In this document: one piece after another, positions 58,146-64,000 of the stretch
Layout: every line of letters begins with the position of its first letter
How positions within the stretch are numbered: the first letter of the stretch is position 1
Source: Campylobacter corcagiensis
GTDB lineage: Bacteria > Campylobacterota > Campylobacteria > Campylobacterales > Campylobacteraceae
DNA length: 64,000 bases
NCBI RefSeq assembly: GCF_013201645.1
Contig: NZ_CP053842.1
Span: forward strand, 1,364,001-1,428,000
Reading direction: 5' to 3'
Position numbers and translations under genes: made by a program
The notes under the pieces: model-generated
Databases searched by the model: none
What the model was told of the DNA's origin: nothing
What the model saw: only the letters and a program-made list of their open reading frames with translations

Positions 58146-59006
58146 CTACTCCTTTGAAAGTGATACAGCATACTCACCAACGGCTTGTTTTTGAATATCA
58201 GTTAGTCTGCTATCAGTAAATGCTGGCATATGGCCGATAAAGCCCTGTTTACCACGATTTAAAACATCAACTACAAAATCTGATGCACCATATTTTGTAA
58301 GGTCAGGTCCAAGCCCGTCCATACCTTTGCCATCTTCACCATGGCATGCTGCGCAAACCATCCACTCATCTTTACCTCTTGTAACAAGATCAGGTCTAGA
58401 GGTCTTGCCAATAGCTGAAATTTCTTTAGCCATATAAGCCGCTGCTGCTAGAGCTGCTTCACCTTCTAAGTTTTTAGCAGGCATCTCTCCTAGTGGGTAA
58501 TCAAGTCCCTTTGAACCATCTGATATAGACTCTATTATACCTTCTTCACTACCCCATACAGTTAAATCTCTAGCTTTACCATTTAGTCCTGTACCAGAGA
58601 TTCCATGACATGCTGAACACTGAGTTAGGAAAATTCCCTCGCCCATAGCAAGTAAAGTCTCTTTTGTAGGGTTATTAAAAGTTGTTTGAAATTTAGCATT
58701 ATATGCTTTTACCTCATCGTTATACTCTCCAACTTGAGAGTAAGAGTTAAGTGGGTATCCAACTAAAAAGTACCAAATCGCCCACACGATAAGAATAACA
58801 TAAACAATAGCCCATCCCGTTGGTATTGGGTTATTATACTCTTTAATTTCATCGTGATTAGCACCCTCTCTTAACTCTCCCTCGCTCTTTTTGGTCTTCA
58901 TTTGCTTAACATAAATTCCAACCACAAAGATAGTAGCTCCCACCAAAACGATGGCAGCTAGGATACTAAGAAGGTTTACACTATCACTTAAGTTAAACCA
59001 TTTCAT
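58146..59006 (-). CDS. ccoP: cbb3-type cytochrome c oxidase di-haem subunit III
   Basis: A 286-residue membrane-anchored di-haem cytochrome c. Two N-terminal hydrophobic segments (about 12-34 and 63-83) precede haem sites CSACH (130-134) and CAACH (218-222), each followed by the usual Met-ligand region (GEMPAKNL, GHMPAFTD). It passes electrons from soluble cytochrome c to CcoO/CcoN. It overlaps ccoQ by 4 bases. Confidence 0.97.
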   Translation of the reverse strand: MKWFNLSDSVNLLSILAAIVLVGATIFVVGIYVKQMKTKKSEGELREGANHDEIKEYNNPIPTGWAIVYVILIVWAIWYFLVGYPLNSYSQVGEYNDEVKAYNAKFQTTFNNPTKETLLAMGEGIFLTQCSACHGISGTGLNGKARDLTVWGSEEGIIESISDGSKGLDYPLGEMPAKNLEGEAALAAAAYMAKEISAIGKTSRPDLVTRGKDEWMVCAACHGEDGKGMDGLGPDLTKYGASDFVVDVLNRGKQGFIGHMPAFTDSRLTDIQKQAVGEYAVSLSKE

Positions 59007-59230
59007 TTTTTAAGCTCCTTATTATCATTTTCGCTAGGAGTTTTGGGCTCTAAGAGATTATCATCTATGCTGTCATTTAGAGCCAAATCTCCATATTTTT
59101 CATAATCTCTTCTACCAGTTTTTTCAGATTTTAAAAGATGGAAAAAATATGCATATAGTCCTACACAAAGCCCAACAATAAGCACAACATATGCATAAGC
59201 TTGAATCTCTCTTATAAGCTCCATACTCAT
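59003..59230 (-). CDS. ccoQ: cbb3-type cytochrome c oxidase subunit CcoQ
   Basis: A 75-residue protein with one membrane helix (AYVVLIVGLCVGLYAYFFHLL) followed by a charged tail containing EKTGRRDYEKYGDLALND, a CcoQ-type pattern. It stabilises the cbb3 complex. Position between ccoO and ccoP confirms the call. Confidence 0.92.
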   Translation of the reverse strand: MSMELIREIQAYAYVVLIVGLCVGLYAYFFHLLKSEKTGRRDYEKYGDLALNDSIDDNLLEPKTPSENDNKELKK

Positions 59231-59239
59231 CCTAGATCC

Positions 59240-59905
59240 TTATTTTAAGCTATTAAGATAAGCGATTAACGCTACTATCTCTTTTATTTCGCCATTTTCA
59301 AAGGCTTTTTTAACATCTTCACTCTTCATTCCCTCAACTATGGCTTTAGCCTCTTCCATGGCAGCAGCTTTCGCCTCTTCCCAAGAGCCAAGTTTTGGCA
59401 TTCCTTCCTTATCATAAGGAACATTAAAAGCCTTTTTAACAGTTAAAGCCTCAGCATAACCTGTTTCAATATCAGCTGTTTTGTTGTACATATGAGGGTA
59501 AGCTGGCATAACTGAACCTGGCACAACCGACTCTGGATCTCTCATATGGTGATCATGCCAGTCTGTAGTTCTATAATTTCCTACTCTCATAAGATCAGGT
59601 CCAGTTCTTTTTGAACCCCAAAGAAATGGTCTATGATAAGCATACTCACCACTCTTTGAATACTCACCATATCTATCAGTTTCTGACTTAAATGGTCTAA
59701 TCTGTTGAGAGTGGCAGGCATTACAGCTATTTGAGATGTAAATTTGCCTTCCTGTAAGCTCTAAAACCGTATATGGTCTTGTATCTTTTAGCGGTCTTGC
59801 ACTATCAGCAAAGCTTGGTAGTATCTCAACTACTCCAGCATAAGCTATAACTATAAACAAAAATACTGCAAAAAAGAATGGATGTTTTTCTAACCATGCA
59901 AACAT
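59240..59905 (-). CDS. ccoO: cbb3-type cytochrome c oxidase mono-haem subunit II
   Basis: A 221-residue cytochrome c. One N-terminal membrane anchor (about 10-30), haem-binding CNACH at 61-65 and a Met-ligand region near SVVPGSVMPAYPHMY. It relays electrons between CcoP and the CcoN active site. It is 12 bases after ccoN and 9 bases before ccoQ. Confidence 0.97.
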   Translation of the reverse strand: MFAWLEKHPFFFAVFLFIVIAYAGVVEILPSFADSARPLKDTRPYTVLELTGRQIYISNSCNACHSQQIRPFKSETDRYGEYSKSGEYAYHRPFLWGSKRTGPDLMRVGNYRTTDWHDHHMRDPESVVPGSVMPAYPHMYNKTADIETGYAEALTVKKAFNVPYDKEGMPKLGSWEEAKAAAMEEAKAIVEGMKSEDVKKAFENGEIKEIVALIAYLNSLK

Positions 59906-59917
59906 TTCGTCCTCCTT

Positions 59918-61384
59918 CTAAGCTGCCATAGGTGAAGCGTTTCTTGGCTCAGCGTCAAGAACTCTACCTGTTGTAAATGATTTATACATATTGTAAGCAA
60001 ACATAATAAAGCCTACTAAATATAAAAATCCTCCAATAGCCCTTATCCAGTAGTATTTTATAAGAGCATTTACTGTATCCATAAATGTGTAAGCAAGACT
60101 TCCAAACTCATCAGTTGCTCTCCACATCATACCTTGAGTAATACCCGCTACCCACATAGATGTAAAGAACATCACTAGACCGATAGTTTGAATCCAAAAT
60201 TGTGTCTCCATAAGCTTTTTAGAGTAAATTTCGCGTTTGAAAATTCTTGGAGTCATATGGTAAAGTGCTGCTATAGTCATAAATCCAACCCATCCTAAAG
60301 TTCCATCATGAACGTGTCCTGGTATCCAGTCTGTAAAGTGAGCTAAAGCGTTAACTGACTTAATAGAAAGAATTGGTCCTTCTAGGGTTGAGAACATATA
60401 AAACGTAGTTGCCCATATCATAAATTTGATTAATGGACTTTCTCTTAGTTGATTCCACTCACCTCTCATTGTAAGGAGCATATTAATACCCGATCCCCAA
60501 GATGGAAGTATGAGAACAACAGAGAAAACTGATCCCATTGTTTGAACCCAGTCAGGCACTGTAGAGTATATAAGGTGGTGACCACCAGCCCATAAATATA
60601 CAAACATCAAACTCCAAAATGAGAATAGTGATAATTTATATGAAAAAACTGCTTGACCACTCTCTTTTGGCAAGAAGTAATAAACTTGAGCTAAAATTCC
60701 AACTGTAAAGACAAAAGCAACAGCATTATGCCCCCACCACCACTGAACCAAAGCATCATTTGTACCTGCATACATTGATACTGCATGCCACCAATCGCCC
60801 ATTCCAGTAAGTAATCTCGTAGGAATTGCCATATTATTAAATAAATAAAGCATAGCAATACCTAAAAATGTCGCTATGTAATACCACAATGAAATATAAA
60901 GAGTTTTTTCTCTTCTTATACCGATAAGTCCAAATATACTAACGCCCCATAAAACCCACACTACAACTATAAGTATATCTATTGGCCACTGAAGTTCTGC
61001 ATACTCTTTTGAACTTGTTATTCCCATTAAAAGAGTTACAACAGCCAACAAAACAGCTATGACATACAAAATAAAGTGAAGTTTTCCTATAGTCATAAGA
61101 AATTTACTCTCAGCCATTGATACTTTTAGAACTCTTTGCCCCACATAGTACCAGGTTGAGAAAATTCCACTTAGCATAAAGCCATAGACTACCGCATTTG
61201 TATGTAGCGGTCTAAGGCGACTAAAAGCAGAGTACTGACCAGCGATATAGTTTAGGTCAGGGTATGCAAGCTGAAAAGATATAATAACTCCAACAAGCAT
61301 ACCAATAACACCGAAAATAATCGTTGTAAATAAAAAGTACTTCGCTACCGTGTAATCGTAACTGATAACATTACCAGGTCGCAT
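59918..61384 (-). CDS. ccoN: cbb3-type cytochrome c oxidase catalytic subunit I
   Basis: A 488-residue haem-copper oxidase with about twelve membrane helices. Haem and copper ligands are visible in RPLHTNAVVYGF, VQWWWGHNAVAFVF, WAGGHHLIYS and IPGHVHDGTLGW. It reduces O2 with high affinity and pumps protons, which suits microaerobic life. First gene of the operon: AGGAGGTTGTA directly precedes the ATG and TATAAT lies about 50 bases upstream. Confidence 0.98.
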   Translation of the reverse strand: MRPGNVISYDYTVAKYFLFTTIIFGVIGMLVGVIISFQLAYPDLNYIAGQYSAFSRLRPLHTNAVVYGFMLSGIFSTWYYVGQRVLKVSMAESKFLMTIGKLHFILYVIAVLLAVVTLLMGITSSKEYAELQWPIDILIVVVWVLWGVSIFGLIGIRREKTLYISLWYYIATFLGIAMLYLFNNMAIPTRLLTGMGDWWHAVSMYAGTNDALVQWWWGHNAVAFVFTVGILAQVYYFLPKESGQAVFSYKLSLFSFWSLMFVYLWAGGHHLIYSTVPDWVQTMGSVFSVVLILPSWGSGINMLLTMRGEWNQLRESPLIKFMIWATTFYMFSTLEGPILSIKSVNALAHFTDWIPGHVHDGTLGWVGFMTIAALYHMTPRIFKREIYSKKLMETQFWIQTIGLVMFFTSMWVAGITQGMMWRATDEFGSLAYTFMDTVNALIKYYWIRAIGGFLYLVGFIMFAYNMYKSFTTGRVLDAEPRNASPMAA

Positions 61385-61432
61385 TACAACCTCCTAAGTT
61401 TAAATTTTGCTCTTACTAAAAAGTAATATGTT

Positions 61433-61438
61433 ATTATA
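61433..61438 (-). promoter_or_regulatory. -10 box for ccoNOQP
   Basis: TATAAT on the minus strand in the context CATTATAATAACAT, about 50 bases before the ccoN ATG. It should drive the whole respiratory gene set and possibly addBA. No FNR-like site is clear. Confidence 0.55.
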
Positions 61439-61594
61439 ATGTCATTTTCCTAGATTTATTCTTAAAATATCAAAATTTTGTTAAAAATCTATTATTTTTT
61501 AAAACTTATCGCTTTTAATCCGTTGTAAATTAAAATTTATATCTTATGACATAAAGTATTGTTCTACTATACTCATTACTTTTAAGAAAAAATG

Positions 61595-61611
61595 GTGTAT
61601 AATTCTTACAC
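61595..61611 (+). promoter_or_regulatory. Promoter with an inverted repeat over the -10 box, S24 cassette
   Basis: GTGTA, seven bases, TACAC. The TATAAT at 61598-61603 lies inside the left arm and spacer, so a bound repressor would block polymerase. The S24 gene ATG is 21 bases past the repeat, with AAAGGATTAGCT as its ribosome site. Confidence 0.5.
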
Positions 61612-61631
61612 AAAATAAAAAAGGATTAGCT

Positions 61632-62147
61632 ATGATAGGTGGTGGTTCAAATGTTATGCCCCAAAGCTCAAATTTAAAATGCGTTCCTATCGTAGGAGAG
61701 GCTAGTTGTGGACTTCCTATCTTAAATTCATATCAAGATGATGAAGTAGTCTACATTAGTGAAAATGACTATAAAAAAGGGCTTTATGCCGTTATAGCAA
61801 GTGGCGATAGTATGACTCCTGAGATAAATGATAGCGATAGAGTTGTGTGCGACCCAACAGCAGAGATTATAAGTGGAGATTTGGTGCATTATAAATTTTA
61901 CAACGATAGTGCTATTAAAGTCTATTTTAGAGATGAAAATAAAGGCATAACTCAATTTATACCCTATAATAACACAGCTGATTTTAAAACAGTTACTGTG
62001 CTAGATGATGATAAAGAGATGCTAGAAAACCTTACTATAGCTAAGGTTGTTCACATTACTAGAGTTATTGATGATGGCAGGAAGCAAAGATTAAGATTAT
62101 TAGGGAAATGTAATTTTAAAAGGAGTAGAAATAGCAATTGGCAATAA
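61632..62147 (+). CDS. Stand-alone S24 (LexA/UmuD-like) self-cleaving protease domain
   Basis: A 171-residue S24 peptidase-fold protein. The presumed cleavage site is Cys26-Gly27 in VGEASCGLP, like the Cys-Gly of UmuD. The nucleophile is Ser60 in ASGDSMTP, and the general base Lys96 in SAIKVYF stands 36 residues later, close to the spacing in UmuD and LexA. No helix-turn-helix precedes it, and the ATG has a good ribosome site, so it is not an obvious truncation. The tail is basic (KRSRNSNW). It begins a plus-strand cassette with a membrane protein and a nuclease. A RecA-triggered switch is the family expectation; what it controls is unknown. Confidence 0.85.
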   Translation: MIGGGSNVMPQSSNLKCVPIVGEASCGLPILNSYQDDEVVYISENDYKKGLYAVIASGDSMTPEINDSDRVVCDPTAEIISGDLVHYKFYNDSAIKVYFRDENKGITQFIPYNNTADFKTVTVLDDDKEMLENLTIAKVVHITRVIDDGRKQRLRLLGKCNFKRSRNSNWQ

Positions 62148-62488
62148 AAGCTTTTATTTTATATATTTTTTGTGTATTTGCATTGTTTACCTTTAAGGAT
62201 TTTAACTTAACAATTGAACAGATTATTTCTTTAGCGTTTCTTGCTTGGAGTTTTTTATTGTTTATGTTTTTATTTTTGTCTAGACTTATTAAGTATATTT
62301 TTCCATTTTTTATAGGCAATAAAGTAACAGATGCTGATATCATATCTGCCAAAATTAAAATATCAAATTTAGATAAGCAGATACAATTATTAGAAGAAAA
62401 GATAGAAAACATTGACCCAGTAGTTTTAACATTTATTGATAAAGAAAAACAGAAAACAGAAAACAGAAAAAGATTTGGCAGACTATAA
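62138..62488 (+). CDS. Two-helix membrane protein with coiled-coil tail
   Basis: A 116-residue protein with two hydrophobic segments (IKAFILYIFCVFALFTF and a second near residues 30-52) and then a polar coiled-coil region (KISNLDKQIQLLEEKIENI). The only plausible start is TTG at 62138, overlapping the S24 gene end by 10 bases, with AAAAGGAG upstream, so it is probably coupled to it. Its C-terminal codons include three copies of ACAGAAA; loss of one copy would replace the last residues by a basic tail (DLADYKRRKYFAKKKHKKRW) ending at 62534. I recognise no family. Confidence 0.7.
   Translation: MAIKAFILYIFCVFALFTFKDFNLTIEQIISLAFLAWSFLLFMFLFLSRLIKYIFPFFIGNKVTDADIISAKIKISNLDKQIQLLEEKIENIDPVVLTFIDKEKQKTENRKRFGRL
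62449..62469 (+). repeat. Heptanucleotide tandem repeat (ACAGAAA x3)
   Basis: Three perfect copies of ACAGAAA near the 3' end of the membrane-protein gene. The unit is not a multiple of three, so slippage changes the reading frame. With two copies the frame stays open to a TAA at 62532-62534, inside the ribosome site of the nuclease gene. Confidence 0.9.
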
Positions 62489-62540
62489 AAGAAGAAAATA
62501 TTTTGCTAAAAAGAAACATAAAAAAAGGTGGTAAAATAAT

Positions 62541-63473
62541 ATGGCTTCAAAACGACATGTTTATAGAAATTTGCTAAAAACCATTAACGAAAAAAAAGAT
62601 AAAATAAGTGAACTTCAAGAAAAGCTGGACTCTAGCTGCAAACACTCTATAAAAGGAGCTTTTTATAAACCATATCTCTGCTTAGAGTGTGCCAAAAAAT
62701 TTGTAAGTTTTTGTAAAGAAAACAACTATAACTTAGATGTTTGTTTATACCGTGATGCAATTGACTCCATAGCTCAAGATGAAAAGATTAAAGCAGAAGC
62801 GGAGTCTAAAAAAGCATATGAAGCAGAATTAGAGCGAATTAATAAAATAACCAAATATATGGCTTATAAGGAAAATCAATGGAATAATTGGCTCAATATT
62901 TATAAAAACAAACAAAACCTAAGTTATGATGAAATAGGAAAAAGGTATGAAAGGTATGTTGGTTGGTATTTTGAGTGGGTTGATATGCCTAGAAAAAAAG
63001 TAACCTACAGAGGTATCCTTGAAGGTAAAAACGACTTAGGTGTTGACTTGGTAGTAGAGCCTAGTTACGATAAAGCAATATTAGTTCAATGCAAAATGTG
63101 GAATCAAGAAAAAGATATGAGATATGATATTTTAGCAAAACTACATATGGCTAGAGACCTATATAGACAGCAATACCCACATAAAAAAGAGATTAAACTA
63201 ATGCTGATTATCCAAAATGATAATCTAGATGAAAAAAGTAGAGAAATTTGTAAAAGGCTGAGAATTGAATACAACCCAAACATAAAATATAATGATGAAT
63301 ATCCTATGGTAAAATGTAATCTTGAAAGTAAAATTTATCATCTTCCAGATGACCCTCTTTATGATAAAATACATATGCACAAAAGTACCAGAAAATATGT
63401 AGCAACAATAAAAGAAGCTGAGGCACTAGGGTGCAGAAGACAAGAAGCAAGTATGCCAAATTTTATGAAATAA
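62541..63473 (+). CDS. Mrr-like PD-(D/E)XK nuclease with possible zinc-binding N-terminus
   Basis: A 310-residue protein. Residues 14-30 form a short coiled coil; Cys33-x-His35 and Cys47-x2-Cys50 could bind zinc. After a helical charged linker (about 80-125), residues about 130-230 show a restriction-endonuclease Mrr-like core: Glu137 in GKRYERYVGWYFE, Asp169 in NDLGVDLVVE and Gln183-x-Lys185 in ILVQCKMW. A DNA-cleaving role is expected from the fold. It is the third gene of a plus-strand cassette, 52 bases after the membrane gene, with AAAGGTGG before its ATG. No methyltransferase is adjacent, so it is not a classical type II system. Target unknown. Confidence 0.82.
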   Translation: MASKRHVYRNLLKTINEKKDKISELQEKLDSSCKHSIKGAFYKPYLCLECAKKFVSFCKENNYNLDVCLYRDAIDSIAQDEKIKAEAESKKAYEAELERINKITKYMAYKENQWNNWLNIYKNKQNLSYDEIGKRYERYVGWYFEWVDMPRKKVTYRGILEGKNDLGVDLVVEPSYDKAILVQCKMWNQEKDMRYDILAKLHMARDLYRQQYPHKKEIKLMLIIQNDNLDEKSREICKRLRIEYNPNIKYNDEYPMVKCNLESKIYHLPDDPLYDKIHMHKSTRKYVATIKEAEALGCRRQEASMPNFMK

Positions 63474-63595
63474 CCATAAATAAACTTAATCATTAAGAAA
63501 TTTTAAAATTTAGCCCTTACTATACAATAGCTTTTAACACCCTTTTATGTTTCTATAAAAATAGAATTTATAAATAATTATCACTATAGAGCTTT

Positions 63596-64000
63596 TTAAA
63601 ATTCTATCTTATACCCAAGACCTGGAACATTTTTTATGGTTTCATTTCCGATCTTATCTCTAACTCTTTTTACAAAAGTTCTAATTGCAGTATCGTTTAC
63701 ATGCTCACCCAACCAAACATGCTTTTTTATATCTTCATGAAGCACTAAAGTGCCAATTCTTTCGACTAAAAGCATTACAAAAGCAAGCTCTTTTTTGGTC
63801 AAGGCTATCATTTCATCATTTTTATAAAGAGCTTTTGTTGAGAGATTAAATTTAAATCCATCTCCAAATTCCACATCATTTAAGGCATTTATCTTTCGTT
63901 TAGCAAGCTCGGCAATGGAAGCTAAAAGCTCATCCATATCAATCGGCTTTAAAAGATACTTATCCACACCAACGTCTATAGCTTTTAAGAGTTTTTCTTT
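63596..64000 (-). CDS. OmpR-type two-component response regulator, C-terminal part
   Basis: The 134 in-window codons encode the end of a receiver domain (the conserved Lys in DKYLLKPIDMDELL) and a complete winged helix-turn-helix (about the last 95 residues, ending IKNVPGLGYKIEF). The frame stays open to the right edge (KEKLLKAIDVGVDKY), so the GTG at 63967 is internal and the true start lies outside. A regulator gene beside ccoN is usual in Campylobacter. The signal is unknown. Confidence 0.92.
   Translation of the reverse strand, partial: KEKLLKAIDVGVDKYLLKPIDMDELLASIAELAKRKINALNDVEFGDGFKFNLSTKALYKNDEMIALTKKELAFVMLLVERIGTLVLHEDIKKHVWLGEHVNDTAIRTFVKRVRDKIGNETIKNVPGLGYKIEF

Noticed and set aside
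61632-63473. Remnant prophage
   Set aside because: Although S24 proteins are common in phages, no integrase, structural, lysis or attachment-site sequence is present; three genes do not make a prophage case.
62541-63473. Type II restriction-modification system
   Set aside because: The nuclease fold fits, but no methyltransferase or specificity gene is adjacent, and the neighbours are an S24 protein and a membrane protein.
63596-63967. Complete small response regulator starting at GTG 63967
   Set aside because: The frame remains open to the window edge with receiver-domain sequence, so the GTG is an internal valine codon.

Overview
The window looks like a chromosomal segment of a Campylobacter-type epsilonproteobacterium (Campylobacterota). 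The DNA is AT-rich. The gene blocks match Campylobacter orders I know: tol-pal next to an F1F0-ATPase operon with two b-type subunits, parAB, birA, fmt, proB and obg; cadF next to rpsI, rplM and addAB; and ccoNOQP followed by a DUF4006 gene. I cannot fix the species. No tRNA, rRNA, CRISPR array, insertion sequence or complete prophage is visible.

Layout. (1) 1-15315, minus strand: envelope and core block. rplU-rpmA, obg, proB-fmt-birA-parA-parB, atpF'-F-H-A-G-D-C and tolQ-tolR-tolA-tolB-pal-cpoB are all transcribed leftward. (2) 15486-16529: a periplasmic di-haem cytochrome c peroxidase. (3) 16852-28880: an adhesin island. It has a 3468-residue trimeric autotransporter, a lipoprotein joining a BamE-like and an OmpA-like domain (resembling TpgA) and a divergent small lipoprotein. 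(4) 28979-35991, minus strand: polA, a NYN/PIN-like nuclease gene, uvrA and a TauE/SafE permease. (5) 36099-44022, plus strand: a tryptophan operon, trpE-trpGD-trpF-(carboxylesterase)-trpB-trpA, plus a membrane protein of unknown role. The esterase gene sits inside the operon. (6) 44047-50707, minus strand: flavodoxin, a DUF2325 protein, pyruvate:flavodoxin oxidoreductase, a HAD phosphatase and a CadF-like OmpA protein. (7) 50790-61384, minus strand: rpsI/rplM, addA-addB, then the cbb3 oxidase genes ccoNOQP with accessory genes, including a 39-codon membrane peptide gene. (8) 61632-63473, plus strand: a three-gene cassette breaking the usual ccoN/response-regulator junction. (9) 63596-64000: the C-terminal part of an OmpR-type response regulator.

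How the parts work together. The tol-pal, TpgA-like and CadF-like proteins tie the outer membrane to peptidoglycan. Pyruvate oxidoreductase feeds electrons to flavodoxin, and cbb3 oxidase with ATP synthase makes up the microaerobic respiratory end of the chain. AddAB, UvrA and Pol I are DNA repair enzymes.

The best candidate for an undescribed system is the cassette at 61595-63473. It encodes a UmuD-like S24 protease fold without a DNA-binding domain, a two-helix membrane coiled-coil protein whose C-terminus lies on a heptanucleotide repeat able to switch its reading frame, and a Mrr-like PD-(D/E)XK nuclease with a possible zinc-binding N-terminus. Its promoter carries an inverted repeat over the -10 box. 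This may be a damage-responsive or anti-phage module, but that function is inferred and not shown.
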